From positions 1 to 29,602 of IMG/VR virus record IMGVR_UViG_3300035698_005654: a stretch of DNA of 29,602 bases, one strand, 5' to 3'. Made by a program: the position numbers and the translations under genes. The notes beneath the pieces are model-generated. The model searched no databases, was not told where the DNA came from, and saw only the letters and a list, made by a program, of their open reading frames with translations. How positions within the stretch are numbered: the stretch's first letter is position 1; every line of letters begins with the position of its first letter. Source of the stretch: a virus. Of the stretch, positions 9,569 to 15,730 are shown in pieces.

Positions 9569-9936
9569 GCTTATATTTATAAAGATGTACAGAAGCGATT
9601 TTCTAAATAGTATATTTTTCCATCATGTATACAATATCGACATGAGAGCGTATCGTGTCGAAGAAGTCTCAGATCATCGACATGACCTAACAAATACCTA
9701 ACGCCATGGATGGTCGCATGTTATATAATCATTATAACCATTTGCCCGGCTATTATACTGAGCCCCTAGCTTCCCGTCTAAGGTGGGGGTATGTGGGGTG
9801 ATGCTACGCTACCGGCTAATCTGTGGAACGGCACACAGGCGATTCTAGGGCGGTCTGAGAGGCAAATACGACAGGTTTCTATATGGATATGGGTCTGCCG
9901 CCAGCCATACTATAAGTGCTGTGTTGACAAGGAGAT
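9569..9936. other. Divergent intergenic region, no confident gene
   Basis: This separates the leftward baseplate operon from the rightward operon. 9721-9737 is AT-rich, with TATAAT-like hexamers on both strands (9724-9729 plus, 9731-9736 minus) but no matching -35 on either. 9756-9850 may fold: CCCTAG (9764-9769) pairs with CTAGGG (9845-9850), with an inner CTGTG/CACAG hairpin (9821-9825 and 9834-9838). The enclosed ACCGGC (9811-9816) also occurs in the two larger RNA elements downstream, and the segment starts with TACTG as they do. It may be a decayed or divergent relative of those elements. No tRNA-like fold was found. Confidence 0.4.
9574..9581 (-). promoter_or_regulatory. T4-type late promoter for the baseplate operon
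   Basis: The minus strand reads TATAAATA, the canonical T4 late promoter recognised by gp55/gp33-modified RNA polymerase. It ends 5 nt before the gp25 ATG. In T4 transcription starts about 6 nt after the octamer, which would place +1 at or next to the A of the ATG, giving a leaderless message. The absence of a Shine-Dalgarno sequence agrees with that. Confidence 0.7.
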
Positions 9937-10083
9937 ATGAACATGCACTCTATGTCCTGTGTTGCCAAGGGGTTAGACAAAGTTGACTTTATTCAAGAAA
10001 ACATGCCCAAAGGGGTTGACTTTTGCTGGAAATGTGTCATACTATATGTGTTGGGTTGGGGAAAAGCGTTCCCCGGTAATTAG
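9937..10083 (+). CDS. Possible 48-residue small protein
   Basis: This short frame begins MNMHSMSC and ends at the TAG at 10081. It has a strong Shine-Dalgarno sequence, AAGGAGATAT, which is ideally spaced for the second ATG (9943). Against it, the frame runs through a good promoter (10016-10045) and into the first structured RNA element (10050-10107), so its 3' half is constrained by something else. The amino-acid composition gives no clue to function. Treat it as a possibility only. Confidence 0.25.
   Translation: MNMHSMSCVAKGLDKVDFIQENMPKGVDFCWKCVILYVLGWGKAFPGN
10016..10045 (+). promoter_or_regulatory. Sigma70-type promoter for the rightward operon
   Basis: The -35 is TTGACT at 10016-10021 and the -10 is TACTAT at 10040-10045, with an 18-nt spacer. 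The predicted start, about 10052, falls in the first bases of a stable RNA structure, so the transcript would begin with that fold. A second TTGACTTT about 45 nt upstream has no -10 at the right distance. Confidence 0.6.
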
Positions 10084-10107
10084 GTCAGACGATTCTGACC
10101 CCCCAAC
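10050..10107 (+). ncRNA. Structured leader element I (three-way junction)
   Basis: The outer stem GTTGGG (10050-10055) pairs with CCCAAC (10102-10107). It encloses two perfect hairpins: GGGGAA/TTCCCC (10058-10063 with 10069-10074, 5-nt loop) and GGTCAGA/TCTGACC (10083-10089 with 10094-10100, loop CGAT). The linker is GGTAATTA. The structure starts at the predicted +1 of the upstream promoter. Two hairpins at the very 5' end of an early transcript recall the put antitermination RNAs of phage HK022, though the sequences are not the same as far as I can recall. Downstream of it is a pyrimidine-rich run, not a clear U-tract terminator. Confidence 0.6.
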
Positions 10108-10116
10108 TTTCTCTTT

Positions 10117-10128
10117 TGTTCTTTGACA
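10117..10128 (+). promoter_or_regulatory. boxA-like antitermination motif 1
   Basis: TGTTCTTTGACA resembles bacterial rRNA boxA (TGCTCTTTAACA), bound by NusB-NusE. It lies 6 nt before the 17-bp stem of element II. In rRNA leaders boxA likewise precedes the processing stem. Confidence 0.5.
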
Positions 10129-10134
10129 TTCTAC

Positions 10135-10283
10135 TGTGCTTGCTGGGCGGGGTTGGTGTGAAACGGAGTAATTACCGGCGACGATTCAAGACTTTCACGT
10201 TTTTATTTGAATCGCTAATACGTTTCGGCTCGAACCCGAAACGGAAGATGAAACCACTGTGTCAGTCCCGTTCAGCAAGCACA
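10135..10283 (+). ncRNA. Structured leader element II
   Basis: A 17-bp closing stem pairs 10135-10151 with 10267-10283 (GTGCTTGCTG with CAGCAAGCAC, then two G-U pairs, then CGGG with CCCG). The two G-U pairs suggest selection at the RNA level. Inside are CGATTCAA/TTGAATCG (10182-10189 with 10207-10214) and CGTTTCGG/CCGAAACG (10221-10228 with 10236-10243, 7-nt loop). TTACCGGCGA at 10172-10181 is nearly repeated in element III (ATAACCGGCGA). There is no sensible reading frame across it. The layout boxA - TACTGT - 17-bp stem - ACTA-GAA is shared with element III. Confidence 0.65.
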
Positions 10284-10294
10284 CTAGAATATTT

Positions 10295-10307
10295 TGCTCT
10301 TTGAAAA
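10295..10307 (+). promoter_or_regulatory. boxA-like antitermination motif 2
   Basis: TGCTCTTTGAAAA is a close match to bacterial rRNA boxA (TGCTCTTTAACA) and resembles boxA copies in 16S-23S spacers. It lies 8 nt before the closing stem of element III, in the same relative place as boxA 1 before element II. Confidence 0.55.
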
Positions 10308-10315
10308 CTTCATAC

Positions 10316-10474
10316 TGTATTTTCTGGCGGGTACGGAAAGACCGGGTTTATAACCGGCGAATGATGGAATCCCCACGAATTATCCTATCATTTGAGCATC
10401 AGGTACGGACGATCTTCGTGCCGCCGATGTAAACTAACGTCCGATGTGACAAAGGGAACCCGCCAGAAAATGCA
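10316..10474 (+). ncRNA. Structured leader element III
   Basis: A 17-bp stem pairs 10316-10332 with 10458-10474. Its core of 13 bp (TTTTCTGGCGGGT with ACCCGCCAGAAAA) is perfect. Inside are GGGTT-TAT-AACC (about 10344-10355), an ATGAT..ATCAT hairpin (10361-10365 with 10387-10391) and two competing helices: GGTACG/CGTGCC (10402-10407 with 10417-10422) and CGGACG/CGTCCG (10406-10411 with 10438-10443). The ACCGGCGA core and flanks are shared with element II, so the two are probably diverged duplicates. The Shine-Dalgarno sequence of the first gene (TTGGAG, about 10495) lies outside the fold. Confidence 0.65.
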
Positions 10475-10510
10475 CTATGGAACACAAAACCTTTTGGAGT
10501 AGATTTCACA

Positions 10511-10795
10511 ATGCCCCGATTCTCAGGTGAATATTGCCGCGACGTTGCCGAACATGCTGGTTTGGAATACGTTGAATATGATGATGCCATGTCTGCCGCA
10601 TTCGGTTCACCTGAAGCGGCTGATTCTGCATATGCGAATGACTGGACCCAAGCGGTCGCTGTGTATAAGAAGTGGCTCGATGAGTCAGACACACATCACT
10701 ACAGTAATGTCCGAGAGGATTTTTATCCTCAAGATGGCGTAGCCGATGCGTTACGGGCTGGACGATCACGCATCATAATGGAGGATTTATCCTGA
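10511..10795 (+). CDS. Hypothetical protein, first gene of the rightward operon
   Basis: This is a 94-residue soluble protein of unknown function, not recognised. It is acidic and rich in Ala, Asp and Tyr, with 'VAVYKKWLDES' in the middle. The start is an ATG preceded by TTGGAG about 11 nt upstream, 36 nt after structured element III. Other frames across this stretch are open, but only this one connects to the next gene through a TGATG overlap at 10793-10797, which supports it. Confidence 0.65.
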   Translation: MPRFSGEYCRDVAEHAGLEYVEYDDAMSAAFGSPEAADSAYANDWTQAVAVYKKWLDESDTHHYSNVREDFYPQDGVADALRAGRSRIIMEDLS

Positions 10796-10971
10796 TGACA
10801 AACGCACCGACACGAAGACCGACCATTGTTGTGAAGCACGAATATGGAAATGTATACAAGCTGTTGAGTACACGATACACATGGCTTGAGCTTCCGGAAG
10901 GCTCGCGGATGATGGGCTACGATTTAGACAACCGAGAAAAGAACCAAGGAATACGAGTAATACGAATATGA
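10795..10971 (+). CDS. Hypothetical 58-residue protein
   Basis: This small basic protein of unknown function begins MTNAPTRRPTIVVKHEYG and ends IRVIRI. The ATG overlaps the previous stop (TGATG) and its stop overlaps the next start (ATGA at 10968-10971), so it sits exactly between two coupled genes. A beta-rich fold is likely from 'VYKLLSTRYTWLELPEG'. Confidence 0.6.
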   Translation: MTNAPTRRPTIVVKHEYGNVYKLLSTRYTWLELPEGSRMMGYDLDNREKNQGIRVIRI

Positions 10972-11189
10972 GCATCGATGTACTGGAACATGTTGAAAAG
11001 ACCCGAGAAAACTTCGAAATCTTCGTTGAAGGTTTTGCGGCTGGTGGGGCAGACACACCCAAGGCAATCGGGGATGGCTTGCGGGAATGCCCATACGAAG
11101 CTATCACAGATAAATTCAAGCTGTGGCATGCCGGGTATGGTCATGCGATGTCTTCCCTGTTCGAAGAATGCAACAGATGGAGTATGTGA
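10968..11189 (+). CDS. Hypothetical 73-residue protein
   Basis: A helical, acidic small protein of unknown function, with 'VLEHVEKTRENFEIFVEGF' near the N-terminus and 'LWHAGYGHAMSSLFEE' near the end. The second part pairs aromatic and His residues as in a helix-helix packing surface. It is coupled upstream by ATGA and the next gene starts 1 nt after its stop. Confidence 0.6.
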   Translation: MSIDVLEHVEKTRENFEIFVEGFAAGGADTPKAIGDGLRECPYEAITDKFKLWHAGYGHAMSSLFEECNRWSM

Positions 11190-11190
11190 T

Positions 11191-11388
11191 ATGAGTAGAA
11201 TGAAGGATTTGATAACGCCGAGAGACAACTTGCTGTTGTCATATCGGGAAGCAAGAAGTACGGGCATGCCTGTACTAGATGAAATATTGCCGAACGGAAT
11301 ACATGTTATTATAATGCCTAGTGGTGCTATGAGAAATATGGTCGGCATTGAAAATGTTCAACGTGTACTCACAGAGGAAATACGATAA
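11191..11388 (+). CDS. Hypothetical 65-residue protein
   Basis: The frame is open far upstream, but the ATG at 11191 is chosen because it directly follows the previous stop. The product begins MSRMKDLITPRDN and includes 'GMPVLDEILPNGIHVIIMPSG'. The function is unknown. The stop and the next ATG overlap as TAATG. Confidence 0.55.
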   Translation: MSRMKDLITPRDNLLLSYREARSTGMPVLDEILPNGIHVIIMPSGAMRNMVGIENVQRVLTEEIR

Positions 11389-11585
11389 TGAAACAGGTAA
11401 TCAATCTACGCAAGGCACAAAATGGTGTCGATGGTGATGTATATATTGTGGAATCATTGACGAATCGCATGAACCCGGAAATTGGCTGCCACCTAACGTC
11501 GGATCAAGTGCAAGATTTTATCAACGATGCAGAGTACAGCCGTGGCAAGAACCCGCTGTCCGTCAACATCAAGGGTAAGAAATAA
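11388..11585 (+). CDS. Hypothetical 65-residue protein
   Basis: This small soluble protein of unknown function begins MKQVINLRKAQNGVDGDVYI and ends with a Lys-rich VNIKGKK. It overlaps both neighbours by one base (TAATG at each end), so translation is probably coupled along this stretch. Confidence 0.6.
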   Translation: MKQVINLRKAQNGVDGDVYIVESLTNRMNPEIGCHLTSDQVQDFINDAEYSRGKNPLSVNIKGKK

Positions 11586-11845
11586 TGTATATAAATCTCA
11601 GTGTTCGTCCTGTACTTGCCCCCGGCTCATTGATCGAAGCATATGCTGTGTGTGTATGTTGCAATGAAGAATATGTGACATCTCCGTTTACCGTGAAGCA
11701 ATTCAAGGCATGGCAAGCCGGGGTTCTAATTCAAGATGCGTTCCCCGACATGCCCGCCGATGATCGGGAGTTTTTGATATCTGGAATATGCCCGGCAGGG
11801 TGGGACAAAATGAACGCCGAAGCAGAAATGGAAATGGGAATATGA
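11585..11845 (+). CDS. Conserved phage hypothetical protein ('ALIQDAFP..ADDREF' family)
   Basis: An 86-residue protein with 'QFKAWQAGVLIQDAFPDMPA' then 'DDREFLISGICPAGWDKM'. I recognise this as a family of small proteins common in phages of many hosts, usually annotated hypothetical. A CxxC (CVCC, about residue 23) and a later Cys (ICPAGW) could bind zinc, although the usual C-terminal CxxCW is here CPAGW, so the second Cys is missing. It overlaps the next gene by ATGA. Confidence 0.75.
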   Translation: MYINLSVRPVLAPGSLIEAYAVCVCCNEEYVTSPFTVKQFKAWQAGVLIQDAFPDMPADDREFLISGICPAGWDKMNAEAEMEMGI

Positions 11846-12132
11846 GCGTAACACTTACCATAACAAATATCCAAGATGCTAAAGACGCAATCATAGGCGA
11901 CAACCCCGAATTCGAAATTGTACGCGAAGAAAAATCGCTTGGTGAATTACGATGGGCGGCTGAATATGAAGTCATCTTGAAACAAATATCAACCGGCTTG
12001 TATTGGGCTGCTACCTATATGCGTGGCACTGGCGATGAGGGCGAGCGACCATACGAATATGATAAAGAAGCGGTGTGGGATCAAGTCACCAAAACTAAAA
12101 AGTGGAAAACCGTCTACAAGAAATTGGTATGA
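11842..12132 (+). CDS. Hypothetical 96-residue protein
   Basis: The frame is open upstream to 11788, but the start at 11842 is preferred because its ATG overlaps the preceding stop. The product begins MSVTLTITNIQDAKDAI and ends in a Lys-rich 'TKTKKWKTVYKKLV'. The middle 'RWAAEYEVILKQISTGLYWA' suggests an alpha/beta fold. The function is unknown. The stop overlaps the next start as ATGA. Confidence 0.65.
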   Translation: MSVTLTITNIQDAKDAIIGDNPEFEIVREEKSLGELRWAAEYEVILKQISTGLYWAATYMRGTGDEGERPYEYDKEAVWDQVTKTKKWKTVYKKLV

Positions 12133-12374
12133 GCCACACATACGGAAGAAAAACATATCGGACTCGCGTACATGCATCAGACCTGACTTTGCAAGATGAT
12201 ATCATCACAGACAATAACGTTAGATATATTATCACCGCAGTAACATCAAATGGTATTGACACGATGACAATAGCCATGCATCCATCAGGCATTCCAATGT
12301 CTCCGGCTGTAACAAAATTGATTGACCTGAACACAGACGAAATGATACATATTGCCCGATTAGATCAAAGATGA
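12129..12374 (+). CDS. Hypothetical 81-residue protein
   Basis: The start at 12129 (MSHTYGRKTYRTRVH) is preferred over an in-frame ATG 27 nt upstream because it forms an ATGA overlap with the previous gene. The segment 'DDIITDNNVRYIITAVTSNG' looks like a small beta barrel. The function is unknown. Confidence 0.6.
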   Translation: MSHTYGRKTYRTRVHASDLTLQDDIITDNNVRYIITAVTSNGIDTMTIAMHPSGIPMSPAVTKLIDLNTDEMIHIARLDQR

Positions 12375-12378
12375 AAAA

Positions 12379-12585
12379 ATGATTGCCAAATGGAAACTTG
12401 TAAAAGACCTGAAACAAGCCGACAAAGTATACACCGATGCAGGTAATGTGTATACCGTCCGTGGGTGTTGGACAGACACAATGAAGCGAACATCCACCAT
12501 CCAGTTTTACGACAAAACGAAAGATGACTATTCAGCCGGGAAGTCTATCAAACTACCGATGAGCCAGAGAGTGACATTGCAATGA
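12379..12585 (+). CDS. Hypothetical 68-residue protein
   Basis: A small beta-rich protein beginning MIAKWKLVKDLKQADKVYTD and including 'GNVYTVRGCWTDTMKRTSTI'. The pattern suggests an SH3- or KOW-like barrel, but this is only an impression. No binding residues are identifiable. The next gene overlaps its stop. Confidence 0.6.
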   Translation: MIAKWKLVKDLKQADKVYTDAGNVYTVRGCWTDTMKRTSTIQFYDKTKDDYSAGKSIKLPMSQRVTLQ

Positions 12586-13055
12586 AACATCCACTAACTA
12601 TAGCCTTCACCGGCACACGACAAGGAATGACCAATGATCAAAAGTCTTCAGTGTTTGCTTTGCTTACTGATCTTATGCCCGATTTCACCCTTCATGGGTG
12701 TTGTCGTGGGGCTGATGTGGACTTCAATGACTTGGTGTTACGACACCGAACCGATTTGAATCCAAACGTCCGGATTCATGGGCATCCATCCGAATCTACA
12801 TACAACAGCGATGACCAGTGTTCGGACCTTTGCGAAGGGATGGACTACACCGCACCGATGGGCAAACCACTATCACGCAATGCACTTATGGTAAAAAATG
12901 CAGAGCTTGTAATCGGATGCCCACCAAACTATGAGAACGTATTGCGGTCTGGAACGTGGTCTACGATACGCAAGGCGAAACGCAAAGACAAAGTTATAAT
13001 CGTGTTCCCCGATGGAACGCTTGAAAAACACATCGACAGATTTATGAAGGGATGA
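12582..13055 (+). CDS. SLOG-superfamily (DprA/LOG-like Rossmann) protein
   Basis: This 157-residue protein shows the SLOG pattern: 'IAFTGTRQGMTNDQ' (residues 7-20, first strand plus glycine loop), 'LHGCCRGADVDF' (37-48), 'HGHPSES' (66-72), 'LSRNALMVKNAELVIGCPP' (98-115) and 'RSGTWSTIRKAKRKDKVIIV' (122-141). The GTR and RSGTWxT motifs normally form a nucleotide- or nucleic-acid-binding pocket. Small phage members of this family are common and their substrate is unknown. SLOG proteins are known to bind NAD-derived or nucleotide ligands in conflict systems, so an anti-defence or nucleotide-handling role is possible but not shown. It is coupled at both ends by ATGA-type overlaps. Confidence 0.8.
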   Translation: MKHPLTIAFTGTRQGMTNDQKSSVFALLTDLMPDFTLHGCCRGADVDFNDLVLRHRTDLNPNVRIHGHPSESTYNSDDQCSDLCEGMDYTAPMGKPLSRNALMVKNAELVIGCPPNYENVLRSGTWSTIRKAKRKDKVIIVFPDGTLEKHIDRFMKG

Positions 13056-13507
13056 TGATGGTATCAGAACAACAAATGAAGCGAACGATTGAAGTGCTGG
13101 AATGTATCATGTTTCATAATGGTATGAACGTCGGGCACGATGCACGACGAAATGATACATACGAAGAAGGTCGTGCGGCTATTCAGGAATCGATTGACCT
13201 GATGAAAGCGATGCGTGAGTTGCGGAACAATGCTGTAGAGGCTGCCGAACCACAACCAAAGCCGACATGTGAAATGACGAAACTTGTGTTCCCGTTTCTT
13301 GTCGCTCCGCTGACGGTGGACGAACAATACGCAGACCACGAAGGAAAGTATCGCAAGGTGCTGTTGGGAAATGGAGAGTATTCTCCGCCTATCCATGTGA
13401 ATGATGGGGCGTGGATGATGATCGATGTTGGTGCTGACTTCGATGGTGTGAATATCAACGCGACCGCGATTGCGTTTATCAAGAAACACCGAAAGGAATT
13501 GAAGTAA
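13052..13507 (+). CDS. Hypothetical 151-residue protein
   Basis: Three in-frame ATGs at 13052, 13055 and 13058 overlap the previous stop; any may be used. The N-terminal 65 residues look helical (EQQMKRTIEVLECIMFH, then EEGRAAIQESIDLMKAMREL). A Pro/Glu-rich hinge follows, then a beta-rich C-terminal half with 'PIHVNDGAWMMIDVGADFDG'. No family was recognised. The next gene starts with a TAATG overlap. Confidence 0.65.
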   Translation: MMMVSEQQMKRTIEVLECIMFHNGMNVGHDARRNDTYEEGRAAIQESIDLMKAMRELRNNAVEAAEPQPKPTCEMTKLVFPFLVAPLTVDEQYADHEGKYRKVLLGNGEYSPPIHVNDGAWMMIDVGADFDGVNINATAIAFIKKHRKELK

Positions 13508-13938
13508 TGTTGAAAAATATGACAAAGTTTATTAGTGAATTGAATATAGCAGCTCATAATAGAACCAAGATTATCGATCTACAACAGATAATCGATACGG
13601 CTGTAAAGAACAACGGATCACTTGACTACCCGCTTGATGCCATCGGTGGATGGGCAGATGATTGGAGCGATGAAGTCAATGATGCATCAAATATACTAGA
13701 GCGTCAGCTTGGGCGACTGACAGAGTTCAATGATGCGATGAAGCGAAAGTTGGACGCCAACACCACAGAAGTAAACAAGGAAATCGAAAAGGCGAACAAC
13801 GACGATTGGATTTTGGATGACGCTGGCATCAGCCGACAACCATATCCACCGAAGTTGCTTGACGATCAAAGTGATATGATATGTGTTTCAAGAAAAGAAT
13901 TAGCCGCATGGATAAGGGAAGCCAATAATGTTGAATAA
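13507..13938 (+). CDS. Hypothetical 143-residue helical protein
   Basis: Mostly helical, with a likely coiled-coil segment around residues 68-100 (ERQLGRLTEFNDAMKRKLDA then TTEVNKEIEKAN). The C-terminus includes 'ISRQPYPPKLL' and 'ELAAWIREANNVE'. The function is unknown. It overlaps the next gene by 11 nt. Confidence 0.65.
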   Translation: MLKNMTKFISELNIAAHNRTKIIDLQQIIDTAVKNNGSLDYPLDAIGGWADDWSDEVNDASNILERQLGRLTEFNDAMKRKLDANTTEVNKEIEKANNDDWILDDAGISRQPYPPKLLDDQSDMICVSRKELAAWIREANNVE

Positions 13939-14347
13939 CTTTGTAGCCAAGATGACCGATGACGATATTTGTTTTGCAGCGGGAGAGTTTCCTCAGTTGT
14001 GCGGCATTGTGAGCGACATCCAAATCAAACAGGACTATATCTCTCACGCATATGACCGGATCGCAGACAGCAAGAATGCTATTGTAGAAAAGAGAGTCTT
14101 CTTGCGGCAGGAATTGAAGAAACTCCTGTCAACCAAGCGTGTCGGCATGATGAGATATATCCGAGCCATGACCGGATGCCCATGCAACGAAGCGGGTCTG
14201 TGCAATAAATACGACGATGCATCAAAGCCGCCCGTAATTGAGATGACATACGATGTGCTTGAAAAGCTAATCCTTGCGATTGACGATCTGCCTGTAGGTG
14301 CTGCCCGAGAAGACATGAACGAATTCATTAGAAAAGTGTCGGAATAA
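13928..14347 (+). CDS. Hypothetical 139-residue protein
   Basis: A helical protein with a basic central region (EKRVFLRQELKKLLSTKRVG). A Cys-rich patch 'MTGCPCNEAGLCNKYDD' at about residues 81-97 holds three Cys within ten residues and could bind a metal, but no family is recognised. It overlaps the upstream gene by 11 nt. The next gene begins 2 nt after its stop with a GTG. Confidence 0.65.
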   Translation: MLNNFVAKMTDDDICFAAGEFPQLCGIVSDIQIKQDYISHAYDRIADSKNAIVEKRVFLRQELKKLLSTKRVGMMRYIRAMTGCPCNEAGLCNKYDDASKPPVIEMTYDVLEKLILAIDDLPVGAAREDMNEFIRKVSE

Positions 14348-14349
14348 TA

Positions 14350-14754
14350 GTGACTGACCCAAACAGAGCAAGTGAAATCGTTGGTCTACGCATGAAGCTA
14401 GGCAACGTGGAGGGTCTGCGAAGTGAAGACCCCATAACCGGTGAATCCAAAGGCAAGACCTTTCCTGTCTTCAACTACACTATCACCAGAGGCAACGGGA
14501 GTGCCAGTGATATTGTGACCGGATATATCCGCTGCTACGGCAATCAGTTTATCATGGTGTTCTATAGAAACGATGGATGGGAGAAGCGGGACCAGATGAA
14601 GATATTATCTTCACATGAAAACACAGTCACCTTTCTAGACTATGTGCGACTAAACAATAAGATATATATGGAGTCTGTACCTGACAAGCATTCAATCAAG
14701 AAAGCAGACGCCGAAACATCAATAACACACAGAGAAGTGAAACCACTAAAATGA
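14350..14754 (+). CDS. Hypothetical 134-residue protein (GTG start)
   Basis: The GTG start 2 nt after the previous stop is the only early start in frame. The product has a beta-rich core: 'TFPVFNYTITRGNGSAS', 'IVTGYIRCYGNQFIMVFYRN'. It ends in a charged tail. The function is unknown. The stop overlaps the next start (ATGATGG). Confidence 0.65.
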   Translation: MTDPNRASEIVGLRMKLGNVEGLRSEDPITGESKGKTFPVFNYTITRGNGSASDIVTGYIRCYGNQFIMVFYRNDGWEKRDQMKILSSHENTVTFLDYVRLNNKIYMESVPDKHSIKKADAETSITHREVKPLK

Positions 14755-14924
14755 TGGAAATCGTATACTTCACCGGAGCCGCATTAGTCACCCTTGTATT
14801 GGCGTTGACGAAAGAGGAAGATTCGCATTATACAGGAACATACTATTCTGTTCCTGCTATTACAACGTGGGCGATGGTAGGAATGACCTTTTTTGCCCTA
14901 TTATTCAAGATATCGCAGCCCTGA
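14751..14924 (+). CDS. Small membrane protein, two predicted segments (57 aa)
   Basis: The product begins MMEIVYFTGAALVTLVLALT, has a short polar loop (KEEDSHYTG), then a second hydrophobic segment 'AMVGMTFFALLF'. This two-helix hairpin is the size of small holin-like or superinfection-type membrane proteins, but no function can be assigned. The start overlaps the previous stop, and the consensus promoter begins 3 nt after this gene. Confidence 0.55.
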   Translation: MMEIVYFTGAALVTLVLALTKEEDSHYTGTYYSVPAITTWAMVGMTFFALLFKISQP

Positions 14925-14927
14925 CCC

Positions 14928-14956
14928 TTGACATCCACCCTATTTTATGGTATAAT
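14928..14956 (+). promoter_or_regulatory. Perfect consensus sigma70 promoter
   Basis: TTGACA at 14928-14933 and TATAAT at 14951-14956 are separated by exactly 17 nt. The flanks CCC before the -35 and GG before the -10 are shared with the gp32 promoter at 19431. The predicted start near 14963 is only about 2 nt before the ATG of the metallophosphoesterase gene. Confidence 0.9.
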
Positions 14957-14964
14957 GTACAGAT

Positions 14965-15717
14965 ATGACAATGAAGATCAATAAACAACAACTGGATAAT
15001 GTCTGGTTCACATCAGACACACACTTCGGGCACAGAAGCATTTCTAAATTTTGTGTGCGTCCGTGGGTTGGTGAATGGTACGTCGATGCTAACAAGGCGA
15101 TGTACGATAGCCCTGTCCGTCCTAATGATTGTGGAACACTTTTTGATCGCATGCGTAACTACGTCATGCCTTCGGAGGATGTTGTACAGCACAATATGGA
15201 CCTGATCGCAAACTGGAATAGGCATGTCAAGCCAAATGACATTGTGTTTCACCTTGGCGATTTTTGCTTTGGCAACGCGAGCGATGCGTCAACCTATCTT
15301 GATATGCTGAATGGTAAAATCCACTTTATCTGTGGCAACCACGACAAGCCAGCGAAGAAGGTTCGTGATCGGTTTGAGTCATTCAATGATTTGCTTGAAG
15401 TCAACTTCGAAGACGAAGAACAAGCGAGCCATCTACATCCACCACGCAGGGGCGATATACGCAAGGTGGTCATGTGCCACTACCCGATGCGTCGATGGAA
15501 TGGATCGTTTCATGGAGCATGGCATCTGTACGGACATGTCCACAACACGATTGAGACACACCGGGCATCATTCGATGTCGGCGTCGATTCAGTAGCCCGT
15601 ATCCTTCAGGACAAGGTAGACCCTGATGTGTATGTACCGTTCAAGTGTCACTACCGCCCAATGTCATACGCAGAAGTCAAAGAATACATGTTTGATATTA
15701 CCGCACGTTCAGTATAA
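14965..15717 (+). CDS. Calcineurin-like metallophosphoesterase
   Basis: A 250-residue enzyme with all core metallophosphoesterase motifs: FTSDTHFGH (D18, H20), LGDF (D99), GNHD (N125, H126), a metal-binding His in 'VMCHYPMRRW' (H172) and GHVH (190-193). Enzymes of this family use two metal ions to cleave phosphoester bonds. Phage versions may act on nucleotides, RNA ends or phosphoproteins, and the substrate cannot be told here. Between the first two motifs is an unusually long insertion (about residues 35-75), a feature of some phage members. It is the first gene after a perfect promoter. An alternative ATG lies two codons in. Confidence 0.9.
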   Translation: MTMKINKQQLDNVWFTSDTHFGHRSISKFCVRPWVGEWYVDANKAMYDSPVRPNDCGTLFDRMRNYVMPSEDVVQHNMDLIANWNRHVKPNDIVFHLGDFCFGNASDASTYLDMLNGKIHFICGNHDKPAKKVRDRFESFNDLLEVNFEDEEQASHLHPPRRGDIRKVVMCHYPMRRWNGSFHGAWHLYGHVHNTIETHRASFDVGVDSVARILQDKVDPDVYVPFKCHYRPMSYAEVKEYMFDITARSV

Positions 15718-15730
15718 GGAAAAATGAACA

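Noticed and set aside
9441-9701. Plus-strand frame crossing from gp25 into the intergenic region
   Set aside because: Most of it is the complement of gp25, it has no ribosome-binding site and no coherent composition beyond gp25.
10221-10243. Hairpin with a CTCGAAC loop resembling a tRNA T-arm
   Set aside because: The stem is 8 bp and not 5, the loop lacks the TTC start, and no acceptor, D or anticodon arms fit around it.
13064-13557. Minus-strand open frames of 124 and 153 codons opposite rightward genes
   Set aside because: They lie entirely under a coupled plus-strand gene, have Cys/His/Phe-rich antisense-like composition and no neighbours on that strand.
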